This document shows positions 1 to 7,837 of a stretch of DNA of 7,837 bases, in pieces; position 1 is the stretch's first letter; each line of letters begins with the position of its first letter. The stretch covers positions 1-7,837 of the forward strand of contig JAUVBI010000147.1 of assembly GCA_030591305.1 (NCBI GenBank), in the 5' to 3' direction. The notes under the pieces are model-generated. The model saw only the letters and a list, made by a program, of their open reading frames with translations. It did not search any database and had not been told where the DNA came from. This DNA comes from Pseudomonadota bacterium (GTDB lineage: Bacteria; Pseudomonadota; Gammaproteobacteria; Pseudomonadales; Halieaceae). A program made the position numbers and the translations under genes.

Positions 1-1220
1 ATGATGCCTACAAAATTCTCAAAGGTCTCAAGTCGCGCTTTGAAGAACACCACGGCCTGCGTTACACCGACACTGCGCTGCGCGTTGCCACAGACCTCTC
101 TGTTAAATACCTTACCGATCGCTTTTTGCCAGACAAAGCCATTGATGTGATCGACGAAGCCGGGGCTTATCAGCAACTGCAAACGGCCTCAAAACGCAAA
201 AAAGTGGTGGGGGTGTCAGATATCGAGGCTGTTATCGCCAAAATTGCCCGCATTCCACCTAAATCTGTCAGTGCCAACGACAAGAGCACCCTGGAAAAGC
301 TGGAGAGCAATCTCAAGATGGTTGTATTCGGCCAGGACACTGCCATCAGCAGCCTGGCGACATCCATTAAATTAGCGCGCGCAGGACTGCGGGCCGGGGA
401 GAAGCCTATTGGTTCCTTTCTGTTGGCCGGGCCCACCGGCGTGGGTAAAACGGAAGTCACGCGGCAACTGGCAAAAATTCTCGGCGTCGAACTGATACGC
501 TTCGACATGTCCGAGTATATGGAACGCCACACCGTGTCCAGATTAATAGGGGCACCTCCGGGCTATATAGGTTTTGATCAAGGTGGCCTGCTTACCGATG
601 CGGTGACTAAACATCCCCATTGTATCGTGTTACTGGACGAAATCGAAAAGGCCCATCCCGACGTGTTCAACCTGTTATTACAGGTTATGGACCACGGCAC
701 ACTTACCGACAACAACGGCCGCAAGGCGGACTTCCGCAATGTCATATTGGTAATGACCACCAATGCCGGTGCCGAGAGTATCAGTCGCCGCAGCATTGGC
801 TTTACCCAGCAGGATCACAGCTCCGATGGCATTGAAGCGGTAAATAAAATGTTTTCGCCTGAGTTTCGCAATCGCCTGGATAGCATTGTACAGTTCCAGC
901 CGCTGGCGGAGGACGTTATTCTCACCGTGGTCGACAAGTTCCTGGTTGAGTTGCAGGGGCAGCTTGATGAGAAGCGGGTGACACTGGATGTCGATGAGGA
1001 TGCGCGGCACTGGTTGGTTGAGACGGGCTATGATCTTCACATGGGTGCCCGGCCCATGGAGCGTGCCATACAGGAGCACATAAAAAAGCCGCTGGCAGAA
1101 ATGGTGTTGTTTGGTGCTCTGGCAAAGTCTGGCGGCACAGCACTGGTTCGCCTGAACAGGGCAGAGAATAAGCTGGAAGTGTCAGTAGAAGAGACAGAAG
1201 CCGAGCTGGAAGAGGCTTAA
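1..1220 (+). CDS. clpA: ATP-dependent Clp protease ATP-binding subunit ClpA (3' part)
   Basis: AAA+ unfoldase that, with ClpP and the adaptor ClpS, unfolds and feeds cytoplasmic substrates, including N-degron proteins, into the ClpP chamber. The reading frame is open from the left edge (first full codon at base 3), giving 405 residues of a family normally near 750, so the N-domain and most of the D1 ATPase are outside the window. Visible are the end of D1 (LPDKAIDVIDEAGA, bases about 126-167) and all of D2: Walker A GPTGVGKT (429-452), pore loop GYIG (561-572), Walker B IVLLDE (624-641), TTNAG sensor 1 (about 756-770), the FRNRLD arginine-finger segment (864-881) and sensor-2 GAR (1044-1052). 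The ClpP-docking loop reads IGF (795-803), where E. coli ClpA has IGL. The tail is acidic (EETEAELEEA). clpS would be expected just upstream. The gene converges on infA. The identification is secure. Confidence 0.98.
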   Translation, partial: DAYKILKGLKSRFEEHHGLRYTDTALRVATDLSVKYLTDRFLPDKAIDVIDEAGAYQQLQTASKRKKVVGVSDIEAVIAKIARIPPKSVSANDKSTLEKLESNLKMVVFGQDTAISSLATSIKLARAGLRAGEKPIGSFLLAGPTGVGKTEVTRQLAKILGVELIRFDMSEYMERHTVSRLIGAPPGYIGFDQGGLLTDAVTKHPHCIVLLDEIEKAHPDVFNLLLQVMDHGTLTDNNGRKADFRNVILVMTTNAGAESISRRSIGFTQQDHSSDGIEAVNKMFSPEFRNRLDSIVQFQPLAEDVILTVVDKFLVELQGQLDEKRVTLDVDEDARHWLVETGYDLHMGARPMERAIQEHIKKPLAEMVLFGALAKSGGTALVRLNRAENKLEVSVEETEAELEEA

Positions 1221-1317
1221 AAGCCCCATGCTCAATTCAAGTAAAACTGTAGAGTGCCCACGGAGGTTTAACAGGTTTACAGGAGTTATATGGCCTCGTT
1301 TTTGAATGAATCCCGGG

Positions 1318-1536
1318 CTAGCGCTCGCGGTAGGTAATACGACCTTTGCTGAGGTCGTAGGGGGTCAGTTCAACGCGCACCTTGTCACCGGTGAGGATGC
1401 GGATGTAGTGCTTGCGCATCTTGCCGGAGATATGGGCGGTCACCACGTGGCCGTTTTCAAGCTCTACCCGAAAGGTGGTATTGGGCAGGGTGTCAATCAC
1501 CTCGCCTTCCATTTCAATTTGGTCTTCTTTTGCCAT
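1318..1536 (-). CDS. infA: Translation initiation factor IF-1
   Basis: IF1 binds the A site of the 30S subunit and works with IF2 and IF3 during translation initiation. The 72-residue product is exactly the usual length and is collinear with E. coli IF1 as I remember it, including [20 protein letters not shown], the [17 protein letters not shown] stretch and the C-terminal [11 protein letters not shown]. These form one S1-type OB-fold covering the whole protein. The ATG at 1536 is preceded only by a weak purine stretch (GAG, 11 bases before the ATG). It is the last gene of the leftward trxB-aat-bpt-infA run but is set apart from bpt by 80 bases, so it may have its own promoter as well as readthrough. 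Its 3' end faces the 3' end of clpA. Nothing in the protein is unusual. Confidence 0.98.
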   Translation of the reverse strand: MAKEDQIEMEGEVIDTLPNTTFRVELENGHVVTAHISGKMRKHYIRILTGDKVRVELTPYDLSKGRITYRER

Positions 1537-1554
1537 GCGGCCATCATCTCAGTT

Positions 1555-1581
1555 AAAAATCAGGGACGCATTTTGCCTGAT
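1555..1581 (-). terminator. Terminator-like or attenuator-like hairpin ahead of infA
   Basis: On the - strand, ATCAGG (1581-1576) pairs perfectly with CCTGAT (1564-1559) around an 11-base loop. The last base of the stem begins a run of five T (1559-1555). This resembles a weak intrinsic terminator, since the stem is only six base pairs with three G:C pairs. It lies 18 bases upstream of the infA ATG, too close for a leadered promoter to fit after it. If it is real, it acts on readthrough from bpt or as an attenuator in the infA leader. The same dyad could instead be an operator over the candidate infA -10. Function is inferred; only the symmetry is seen. Confidence 0.35.
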
Positions 1582-1606
1582 ATCAACCCGAAGTGTCCAG
1601 TGTAAA
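1577..1606 (-). promoter_or_regulatory. Candidate promoter for infA
   Basis: On the - strand a -35-like TTTACA (1606-1601, five of six matches to TTGACA) is followed after 18 bases by TATCAG (1582-1577, four of six matches to TATAAT). TG stands one base before it, as in extended -10 promoters. Transcription would start near 1570, giving a leader of roughly 34 bases. A separate infA promoter fits the 80-base gap behind bpt. The match is modest and rests on reading alone. Confidence 0.3.
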
Positions 1607-1617
1607 TATAGGGAAAA

Positions 1618-2337
1618 TTAAACAGCGGTCCAGCAGTTATTAATACGCAGTTCCAGGGGGCGGTAGGAGGATTTATAGGACATTTTCTGGCAACCTTTAA
1701 TCCAGTAGCCCAAATAGAGGTAGTTCAGCCCCATTTTTCTGGCATTTTCCACCTGCCAGAGCAGGGTGTAATTGCCCAGACTGCGCTTTGCCTCGATGGG
1801 ATCAAAAAAGGTATAAATCGCCGACTGGCCATCATCCAGAAAGTCGGCGACGGCTATAGCCACCAGGGCAGCTTTGCCATCGGGCTCGGCGTAAAACCGA
1901 TAATAACGTGTGCAGCCCCACGGGTTATTGAGAAAGGACTCATATTGCTCACGCACCGGCGGGTACATGTCACCATCTTTGTGGCGCACTTCAATATATC
2001 GCTTGTATAGGTCGTAGGCGGCGTCATCGGTGATATCAGCGGATTCCTCTACCACAAGATCTTGATTTCGATTCCAGGTTCGGCGCTGCCCGCGTGACAT
2101 GCGGAAGTCTGCAACGAGAATGCGGGAGGGAATACAGGCGTTACAGGACTCACAGTGCGGGCGGTAAATATGCGAGCCACTGCGCCGGAAGCCGAGACTG
2201 GATAAGCTGCTGTACAGTGACCGGTCTACCTTGTGTCTGGGGTCGACAAAAAGCGTTACCGCCTCCTGCTCCTCAAGGTAGCTACAGCTGTGGGGGAAGG
2301 TCGTATAGACCTTGATATCCCTCAGGGACGCAGTCAC
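1618..2337 (-). CDS. bpt: Aspartate/glutamate leucyltransferase (Bpt, ATE family)
   Basis: Transfers leucine from Leu-tRNA to proteins with N-terminal Asp or Glu, making them ClpS-ClpAP substrates. With GTG at 2337 the product is 239 residues, the normal family length. It opens with the typical KVYTTFPHSCSYLEEQEA segment. Cysteines sit at 18, 62, 65 and 68 (CSYL and CESCNAC), the set that marks the ATE N-terminal domain and may bind a metal or cluster. The C-terminal GNAT-like domain carries FFDP (177-180), SLGNYTLLWQ and the family signature YWIKGCQKMSYKSSYRPLE (211-229). The frame stays open upstream to 2481, but that 48-residue extension lies inside aat, has no family resemblance, and is passed over for a GTG with a good ribosome site. 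The leucyl rather than arginyl specificity is family knowledge for proteobacterial Bpt and is not read from residues here. An older symbol is ate. Confidence 0.95.
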   Translation of the reverse strand: MTASLRDIKVYTTFPHSCSYLEEQEAVTLFVDPRHKVDRSLYSSLSSLGFRRSGSHIYRPHCESCNACIPSRILVADFRMSRGQRRTWNRNQDLVVEESADITDDAAYDLYKRYIEVRHKDGDMYPPVREQYESFLNNPWGCTRYYRFYAEPDGKAALVAIAVADFLDDGQSAIYTFFDPIEAKRSLGNYTLLWQVENARKMGLNYLYLGYWIKGCQKMSYKSSYRPLELRINNCWTAV

Positions 2338-2348
2338 AAAAGTTCTCC
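2334..2348 (-). promoter_or_regulatory. aat/bpt stop-start overlap with ribosome binding site
   Basis: On the - strand GTGA (2337-2334) holds the bpt start codon GTG and the aat stop codon TGA. GGAG (2348-2345) stands seven bases before the GTG. This layout supports the GTG start and suggests translational coupling of the two aminoacyl transferases. Confidence 0.8.
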
Positions 2349-3044
2349 ACAGGTAGGCGGCACAGACCAACACTCCGGGTCGACAGTAACATCTACAGTT
2401 TGGACAAGCAGGTGCTCGAAGTCCATCCTGCTGATATTGCGGGCACCCAGTGAGTTGAGGTGACCGCTTTCCACCTGACAATCGATAAACTCAAAACCGG
2501 CATTCCCAAGCAGTTGTACCAGGGCTACCATAGCGACCTTGGAGGCGTTGGATTCCAGGCTGAACATGGATTCTCCGAAAAATGCCCGACCCAGGGCAAC
2601 ACCGTAGAGGCCACCAGCCAATTTGCCTTCGAGGTCGTACACCTCCACCGAATGGGCGATACCCAGGTCGTGCAACTGCGTATAGGCATGGCGCATCTCC
2701 TCGCCTATCCATGTGCCCGGGCCGTCTTCACGCGCCTGGGCGCAGTGGCGTACAACCGTTGAGAAGCACGTGTCGACGGACAGGCGAAATGTGTTCCGTT
2801 GCAGGGTTTTACGTAGAGAGCGCGATACATGTAAAGCTTCGGGAAACAACACAGAGCGGGGGTCCGGTGTCCACCACATGACCGGCTGCGGTGCCTCATA
2901 CCAGGGAAAAATTCCCCGACGGTAGGCGGCAATCAGCCGCCCACTGGACAACTCGCCACCCACTGCAATCAAACCATTGGGGGAGTCCAGCGCATCGGAT
3001 GACGGGGGGAAGTCATCTAGTGTTGAACGCTGAACTGTAGGCAT
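2334..3044 (-). CDS. aat: Leucyl/phenylalanyl-tRNA--protein transferase
   Basis: Cytoplasmic enzyme that moves Leu or Phe from its tRNA to N-terminal Lys or Arg, creating primary N-degrons for ClpS-ClpAP. The 236-residue product is full length and shows the family blocks in order: FPPSSDALDSPNGLIAVGG (12-30), YRRGIFPWYE (41-50), MWWTPDPRSVLFP (56-68), HSVEVYD (131-137) with GGLYGVALGRAFFGESMFS (144-162), and FIDCQ (186-190) followed by HLNSLGARNISRMDF (195-209). D188 and Q190 in FIDCQ match the Asp/Gln pair proposed as catalytic in E. coli Aat (D186 and Q188). The ATG at 3044 lies 17 bases after the trxB stop and has only a poor ribosome site, so it probably depends on translation from trxB. 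It overlaps bpt by four bases, tying both tagging enzymes to one transcript. Confidence 0.97.
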   Translation of the reverse strand: MPTVQRSTLDDFPPSSDALDSPNGLIAVGGELSSGRLIAAYRRGIFPWYEAPQPVMWWTPDPRSVLFPEALHVSRSLRKTLQRNTFRLSVDTCFSTVVRHCAQAREDGPGTWIGEEMRHAYTQLHDLGIAHSVEVYDLEGKLAGGLYGVALGRAFFGESMFSLESNASKVAMVALVQLLGNAGFEFIDCQVESGHLNSLGARNISRMDFEHLLVQTVDVTVDPECWSVPPTCGELL

Positions 3045-3061
3045 AGCCTATGGCTACCGCT

Positions 3062-4036
<975 letters not shown>

Positions 4037-4086
4037 TTAAAGATCACTACATTGATTGGGGCGGACTATGTTAAATTAAACACCGA

Positions 4087-4115
4087 ATTATGGTAAAAGC
4101 TGGGAATACTTTAAT
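4087..4115 (-). promoter_or_regulatory. Weak candidate promoter for trxB
   Basis: On the - strand CATAAT (4092-4087, five of six matches to TATAAT) has ATTAAA (4115-4110) 17 bases upstream as a poor -35. It would give a leader of about 68 bases. A second option, TTTACC with TAACAT 18 bases later, is equally weak. A promoter must lie in this divergent gap, but which one is used cannot be settled by reading. Confidence 0.25.
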
Positions 4116-4131
4116 AAAAGCTCATAACTCT

Positions 4132-4160
4132 TTGAAACTAATAATAAAGTTAGGCATAAT
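4132..4160 (+). promoter_or_regulatory. Sigma-70-like promoter for ftsK
   Basis: TTGAAA (4132-4137) and CATAAT (4155-4160) are spaced by exactly 17 bases in an AT-rich stretch. Each box matches consensus at five of six positions. Transcription would start near 4167, leaving a leader of about 67 bases before the GTG. It is the best promoter match I found in the window and should drive ftsK-lolA-rarA. Confidence 0.6.
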
Positions 4161-4170
4161 TGCTTCTAAC
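4149..4170 (+). repeat. Interrupted palindrome over the ftsK -10 box
   Basis: GTTAG (4149-4153) is mirrored by CTAAC (4166-4170). Inside it GCA (4154-4156) is mirrored by TGC (4161-4163) around TAAT, with two unpaired T (4164-4165). The dyad covers the -10 box and the likely transcription start, a usual place for a repressor site. It does not match a LexA box. Whether any protein binds it is unknown. Confidence 0.4.
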
Positions 4171-4219
4171 AAAAACCGACATAGCGGCACTGTATCAGAA
4201 GCCTCATTGTGTCGCCAGC

Positions 4220-4224
4220 GAGGA
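4220..4224 (+). promoter_or_regulatory. ftsK ribosome binding site
   Basis: GAGGA stands nine bases before the GTG at 4234. It favours that start over the in-frame ATG at 4264, which has only a weak GAGA upstream and would remove ten residues ahead of the first membrane helix. Confidence 0.65.
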
Positions 4225-4233
4225 TGATAGCGC

Positions 4234-6549
4234 GTGCCGGGAAGTACTGACACAGAGAATTTTATGACCCCCAGGTTGCGTGAGGGCGCCTTTATCGGGG
4301 TGAGTGCTGCCTGTGCCTATCTGTTACTCGCTTTATTTTCCTACAGCACCACAGATCCGGGTTGGTCCGCCACTGGGCTGGGCAACGGTATTGATAATGC
4401 GGGGGGCATCACCGGTGCATGGTTGGCCGACGTGTTCTTTTCTCTAGTCGGTTATGCGGCCTACCTGTTTCCCCTGTTATTGGCCTACAGGGCCCTGATT
4501 ATTTTACTGGAACGGCACCAGAGCAAAAATTTTGACTGGCTGATGTTTGGCATTCGTGCGCTGGGCCTGATTCTGGTGATGATTGCTGGCACCACTCTGG
4601 CGGCAATGAACGACCAGGGCAACTCCGGCTTGCCCCAGGGAGCAGGGGGCATTCTAGGGCACGCCATAGGCGATGCCTTCACCGCCGCCTTTAGCAAAGT
4701 GGGTAGCCGCCTGATTCTACTTTCGGTGTTTCTTTTTGGCATGACTATCTTTACCGACTTGAGCTGGTTGAAGTTAATGGAGCGAATCGGGTTCTGGAGT
4801 ATGTCGCTCGCCACCGGCAGTCGTCAGTGGTTACTGAATTTTGTCAGTACGCGCCGTGAGAAGCGCGAACGGGACAAAGCCCAGGAGGCCCGCAAAGTTG
4901 TTATTAACCAGCATGTTGAAAAAGAAAAGAAGCGTAAACCCCCTAAAATAAAGTCTTTGAAACAAACCCCGCCGAAAAGTGAACGGGTTGAGAAGGAGCG
5001 TCAACAACCGTTGTTCGATGCGCCCGTCAGTGGCGAGTTACCACATTTTGACTTGCTGGACCCAGCTGAAGAAGACCACGGCAAGGGCTATTCAAAGGAA
5101 GCACTGGAAGCTATGTCCAAGCTTCTGGAACTCAAGCTGGCTGACTTTGGCATCAGCGCAGAAGTTGTAGCGGTCTATCCCGGGCCGGTGATTACCCGCT
5201 TCGAAATTCAACCGGCGCCGGGCATCAAGGTCTCGCGCATTAGCAATCTGGCCAAGGACCTGGCTCGCTCCCTGGCGGTTATCAGTGTGCGCGTCGTTGA
5301 AGTTATTCCCGGGAAATCGGTGGTTGGTATTGAGATACCCAATGAGCACAGGGAGATCGTCAACTTCAGGGATGTACTTTCCTCCCGCACCTTCGAACAG
5401 TCCAAGTCGGTTCTAACCCTGGCCCTGGGGCACGATATCTCGGGCCAACCGGTGGTCGCTGACTTGGCCAAGATGCCCCACTTACTGGTTGCCGGTACAA
5501 CCGGTTCCGGTAAGTCCGTGGGTGTGAATGCCATGATACTAAGCCTGCTATACAAGGCCGGGCCGGCTGAAGTTCGCTTAATTCTGGTCGACCCTAAAAT
5601 GTTGGAACTGTCAGTTTACGACGGCATTCCCCACCTCCTGACGCCGGTTATTACCGATATGAAAGATGCGGCCAACGGCCTGCGCTGGTGTGTAGCTGAA
5701 ATGGAGCGGCGCTATAAGCTTATGGCGTCCCTGGGTGTGCGCAACCTGGCGGGCTACAACCGCAAGGTAGAGGATGCAATCAAGGCAGGCGCACCGCTGT
5801 CAGACCCCCTGTGGAAAGCAGATCCCATTTTTGCCGAGACAGACGAGGTTCAAACCGCACCAGACCTGGAAAAACTGCCCGCCATCGTTGTTGTTATTGA
5901 CGAGTTTGCCGACATGATGATGATCGTCGGCAAGAAAGTAGAGGAGCTTATTGCCAGGATTGCACAAAAGGCACGAGCGGCGGGAATCCACCTGTTACTG
6001 GCCACCCAGCGCCCCTCAGTCGACGTTATTACCGGTCTGATCAAGGCCAATATCCCGACGCGCATTGCGTTTCAGGTGTCTTCCAAAATCGATTCGCGCA
6101 CCATTCTTGATCAGGGTGGTGCCGAACAGTTGTTGGGACACGGCGACATGCTGTACATGCCTCCGGGTAGCGGCATACCCACCAGGGTACACGGCGCCTT
6201 CTGTTCCGATGAAGAAGTGCACCGGGTAGTGGCCGACTGGAAGCGGCGAGGCAAACCTCTTTACATAGACGGCTTATTGGATGAGGGCAGTGCCACGCCC
6301 GTAACAGCAGGTGAATTGCAAGCGGGCGCTGCCGGGGGGGGGGAAGAAACCGATGCCCTCTATGACCAGGCGGTTCACTGTGTTACCCAGAGTCGCCGTG
6401 CATCCATCTCCTCGGTGCAACGCAAGTTGCGTATTGGCTACAACCGCGCTGCCCGGCTGATAGAGGCTATGGAAGCGGCCGGCGTGGTGACGGAGATGGC
6501 CACCAACGGCCAGCGCGAAGTACTGGCACCGCCCCCTATAGAGGATTAG
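4234..6549 (+). CDS. ftsK: DNA translocase FtsK
   Basis: Septum-bound DNA pump that clears and aligns chromosome termini, activates XerCD at dif and supports the divisome. The 771 residues show an N-terminal membrane domain with about four hydrophobic segments (roughly 18-37, 62-92, 107-124 and 148-168). A short basic, charged linker follows (about 196-260, rich in Lys, Arg and Glu). The motor starts near LLDPAEE (274 onward), with Walker A GTTGSGKS (421-428, bases 5494-5517), [10 protein letters not shown] (451-460), Walker [11 protein letters not shown] (551-560) and the [20 protein letters not shown] block (from 587). A gamma winged-helix domain ends the protein (about 698-768: [20 protein letters not shown]). 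E. coli FtsK has 1329 residues because of a much longer linker; this length resembles Pseudomonas. A run of ten G lies just before the gamma domain, and the frame is intact across it. lolA follows after three bases. Confidence 0.97.
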   Translation: MPGSTDTENFMTPRLREGAFIGVSAACAYLLLALFSYSTTDPGWSATGLGNGIDNAGGITGAWLADVFFSLVGYAAYLFPLLLAYRALIILLERHQSKNFDWLMFGIRALGLILVMIAGTTLAAMNDQGNSGLPQGAGGILGHAIGDAFTAAFSKVGSRLILLSVFLFGMTIFTDLSWLKLMERIGFWSMSLATGSRQWLLNFVSTRREKRERDKAQEARKVVINQHVEKEKKRKPPKIKSLKQTPPKSERVEKERQQPLFDAPVSGELPHFDLLDPAEEDHGKGYSKEALEAMSKLLELKLADFGISAEVVAVYPGPVITRFEIQPAPGIKVSRISNLAKDLARSLAVISVRVVEVIPGKSVVGIEIPNEHREIVNFRDVLSSRTFEQSKSVLTLALGHDISGQPVVADLAKMPHLLVAGTTGSGKSVGVNAMILSLLYKAGPAEVRLILVDPKMLELSVYDGIPHLLTPVITDMKDAANGLRWCVAEMERRYKLMASLGVRNLAGYNRKVEDAIKAGAPLSDPLWKADPIFAETDEVQTAPDLEKLPAIVVVIDEFADMMMIVGKKVEELIARIAQKARAAGIHLLLATQRPSVDVITGLIKANIPTRIAFQVSSKIDSRTILDQGGAEQLLGHGDMLYMPPGSGIPTRVHGAFCSDEEVHRVVADWKRRGKPLYIDGLLDEGSATPVTAGELQAGAAGGGEETDALYDQAVHCVTQSRRASISSVQRKLRIGYNRAARLIEAMEAAGVVTEMATNGQREVLAPPPIED
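6334..6343 (+). repeat. Homopolymer run of ten G within ftsK
   Basis: Ten consecutive G encode Gly-Gly-Gly and the first base of Glu (residues 701-704 region) at the junction between the FtsK motor and gamma domains. Gain or loss of a base would shift the frame and remove the gamma domain. It could be a slippage site or a sequencing-error hotspot; as written, the frame is open through it. Confidence 0.9.
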
Positions 6550-6552
6550 TTA

Positions 6553-7212
6553 ATGGCTTTATGTTTTCGGTGGCGCACCCTGCGTGGCCCGCTGCTTGTA
6601 GTTTCTGTATTTGTTTCTTCACTGGTCGTCGCCCAGGGCGACAGCACACTCGCCGCCACCGACGAGTTAATTCACATTCTGGATCAAACAAAAAGCTTGC
6701 AGGGCCGCTTCATACAGCAACAGTACGATAGCAACGATGTATTACTGGGCGAATCCAGTGGCAGTTTTGCCATGCTGCGACCTGGATATTTTTCATGGAA
6801 GATTGAGTCCCCCGACAGTCAGTTGATCATTGCGACGCCCGAGTTTATCTGGCACCACGATTTAGACCTCGAAACGGTAACGCGCAGGCCGGTCAAAAAT
6901 TCTGGCGCGGCTTCACCGCTGCAAATTCTGGGGGGCGAAGAGGAATTACTGCGCTCAAACTTTTCAGTCAGCAAATCTGACCACGGTGTTTTTACGCTCA
7001 CGCCAAATCCACAGGCCGGCGATAACAGCCAGGCGTTCTCCCGCCTGTCACTGACATTGGAGGAGGGCGTGCTGTCAGTAATGGAAATCATCGATGCGCT
7101 GAATCAACACGTGGTGATTCATTTTGAAGACGTCACCAGTCCCGATCTGTCCGCAGGAAATTTTGCGTTTATCCCACCCGACGGGGTAGACCTGTTTTAC
7201 TATGAGCAATGA
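6553..7212 (+). CDS. lolA: Outer-membrane lipoprotein carrier protein LolA
   Basis: Periplasmic chaperone that takes lipoproteins released by LolCDE and hands them to LolB at the outer membrane. The 219-residue product begins with a basic segment (RWRTLRG), then a hydrophobic stretch (about 13-26) and a likely signal peptidase I site VVA|Q after residue 27, leaving about 192 mature residues. The body matches LolA in pattern: [14 protein letters not shown] (43-56), the [18 protein letters not shown] block (75-92), FIWHHD (98-103), an internal FTLTP (147-151) and the C-terminal [12 protein letters not shown] (204-215). There is no lipobox, so it is soluble, unlike LolB. The ATG has GAGGA seven bases upstream inside the ftsK end (6541-6545) and starts three bases after the ftsK stop. 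Sequence conservation in this family is low, so position beside ftsK and rarA adds weight. Confidence 0.93.
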   Translation: MALCFRWRTLRGPLLVVSVFVSSLVVAQGDSTLAATDELIHILDQTKSLQGRFIQQQYDSNDVLLGESSGSFAMLRPGYFSWKIESPDSQLIIATPEFIWHHDLDLETVTRRPVKNSGAASPLQILGGEEELLRSNFSVSKSDHGVFTLTPNPQAGDNSQAFSRLSLTLEEGVLSVMEIIDALNQHVVIHFEDVTSPDLSAGNFAFIPPDGVDLFYYEQ

Positions 7213-7837
7213 CCTGTTTAGCGGCAGTGCCGAGCTGGGCTACCAGCCCCTGGCTGCCCGACTGAGGCCGACAAGCCTCGATGATTATGCCGGACAGCAA
7301 CATATACTTGGCCCGGGTAAGCCGCTGCGCAAAGCCATAGAACGCCAACAACTTCACTCGATGATTTTCTGGGGGCCACCCGGGGTTGGAAAGACAACGC
7401 TGGCACGTATTATCGCTGAGAGTGCCAGCGCCCATTTCATCCAGATATCAGCCGTTCTTTCCGGGGTAAAGGAAATACGTTCTGCCGTGGAACAGGCCAG
7501 GCAACATAAAGTCCAACAGCGGGACACGATACTGTTTGTGGATGAGGTGCACCGTTTCAATAAGTCCCAGCAGGACGCATTTTTACCCTATGTTGAAGAT
7601 GGCACACTTATCTTTATAGGCGCCACCACTGAAAACCCATCTTTTGAATTGAATAATGCCTTGCTGTCACGCTCCCGCGTATACAAAATGCGGCCGCTGG
7701 AGCCGGAGGAGTTACAGAGTGTGCTGCAACGCGGCATGCTCGACCTGGGGCCAGGCCTGGATATTGCTCCCGAAAGTCTAAGCCAAATAGCCCAGCAGGC
7801 TGACGGTGACGCCAGAAAGGCGCTAAATCTGCTTGAG
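7202..7837 (+). CDS. rarA: Replication-associated recombination protein RarA (5' part)
   Basis: AAA+ ATPase of the clamp-loader/Rad54-like MgsA-WRNIP1 family that acts at stalled or gapped replication forks and interacts with SSB. The window holds the first 212 residues of a family near 440, with no stop before the edge. Visible are [19 protein letters not shown] (21-39), Walker A GPPGVGKT (58-65), Walker [20 protein letters not shown] (111-129), sensor 1 [12 protein letters not shown] (140-151), LLSRSRVY (154-161, carrying the arginine finger) and sensor 2 GDARKALN (202-209). The C-terminal tetramerisation part is off the edge. The ATG at 7202 lies inside lolA, overlapping it by 11 bases, and has no good ribosome site. 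Translation therefore probably depends on ribosomes ending lolA. The older name is mgsA or ycaJ. Confidence 0.97.
   Translation, partial: MSNDLFSGSAELGYQPLAARLRPTSLDDYAGQQHILGPGKPLRKAIERQQLHSMIFWGPPGVGKTTLARIIAESASAHFIQISAVLSGVKEIRSAVEQARQHKVQQRDTILFVDEVHRFNKSQQDAFLPYVEDGTLIFIGATTENPSFELNNALLSRSRVYKMRPLEPEELQSVLQRGMLDLGPGLDIAPESLSQIAQQADGDARKALNLLE

Noticed and set aside
1221..1317. Search for a shared terminator between the converging clpA and infA genes.
   Set aside because: The only candidates are GGC/GCC around the clpA stop and a four-base stem with a 27-base loop before five T. Neither is convincing.
1281..1337. 15-codon reading frame starting at 1290 with AGGAG four bases upstream, in the clpA-infA gap.
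   Set aside because: The spacing is short, the peptide has no recognisable features, and half of it lies antisense to the end of infA. Chance is the simpler explanation.
1483..1490. GGGCAGGG, a match to the KOPS motif GGGNAGGG read by FtsK.
   Set aside because: About one match is expected by chance on the two strands of a window this size, so it says nothing about replication direction.
2343..2351. TTCTCCACA, one base from the DnaA box TTATCCACA.
   Set aside because: Single imperfect copy inside the aat coding sequence, with no origin-like context.
2338..2481. 48-residue upstream extension of the bpt reading frame.
   Set aside because: It lies wholly inside aat, resembles no part of the family, and the GTG at 2337 has a good ribosome site and the expected protein length.
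4189..4204. CTGTATCAG in the ftsK leader as a possible LexA box.
   Set aside because: The required ACAG eight bases after CTGT is missing. The CTG/CAG arms with a 3-base centre are too short.
5208..5555. Long open frame antisense to the ftsK motor, and similar ones antisense to clpA (for example 678-1079).
   Set aside because: They mirror conserved coding sequence on the other strand, have no ribosome sites or recognisable domains, and are shadows of the real genes.

Overview
The window is a conserved chromosomal housekeeping block from a gammaproteobacterium. The order clpA > < infA < bpt < aat < trxB | ftsK > lolA > rarA > matches, from memory, the arrangement in Pseudomonas and in related marine gammaproteobacteria such as the Cellvibrionales. 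It differs from Escherichia coli, where cydDC lies between trxB and aat, lrp lies between trxB and ftsK, and bpt is absent. Base composition looks moderate and even, and I saw no transposase, integrase, CRISPR array, tRNA or rRNA. Genus-level placement is not possible from this window alone.

Left part: the C-terminal half of clpA enters on the + strand and ends at 1220. It meets infA tail to tail across a 97-base gap (1221-1317) in which I see no convincing terminator. On the - strand, trxB, aat, bpt and infA read leftwards as a probable operon. The trxB-aat gap is 17 bases, aat and bpt overlap by four bases (GTGA), and an 80-base gap before infA holds a possible promoter and a hairpin with a T run.

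Right part: a 221-base AT-rich divergent region (4013-4233) separates trxB from ftsK. It holds a good sigma-70-like promoter for ftsK with an interrupted palindrome over its -10 element, and a weaker candidate promoter for trxB. ftsK, lolA and rarA then follow on the + strand, with a 3-base gap and then an 11-base overlap, as a tight operon. rarA runs off the right edge.

Functionally, clpA, bpt and aat are the unfoldase and the two N-terminal tagging transferases of the bacterial leucine N-degron pathway: Bpt and Aat attach Leu or Phe to protein N-termini, and ClpS-ClpAP destroys the tagged proteins. infA encodes translation initiation factor IF1, and trxB supplies reduced thioredoxin. ftsK moves chromosome termini at the septum, lolA carries lipoproteins to the outer membrane, and rarA acts at stalled replication forks.

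I do not see an undescribed system here. The items most worth a second look are small: a run of ten G just before the FtsK gamma domain, a dyad over the ftsK promoter, and a terminator-like hairpin ahead of infA.
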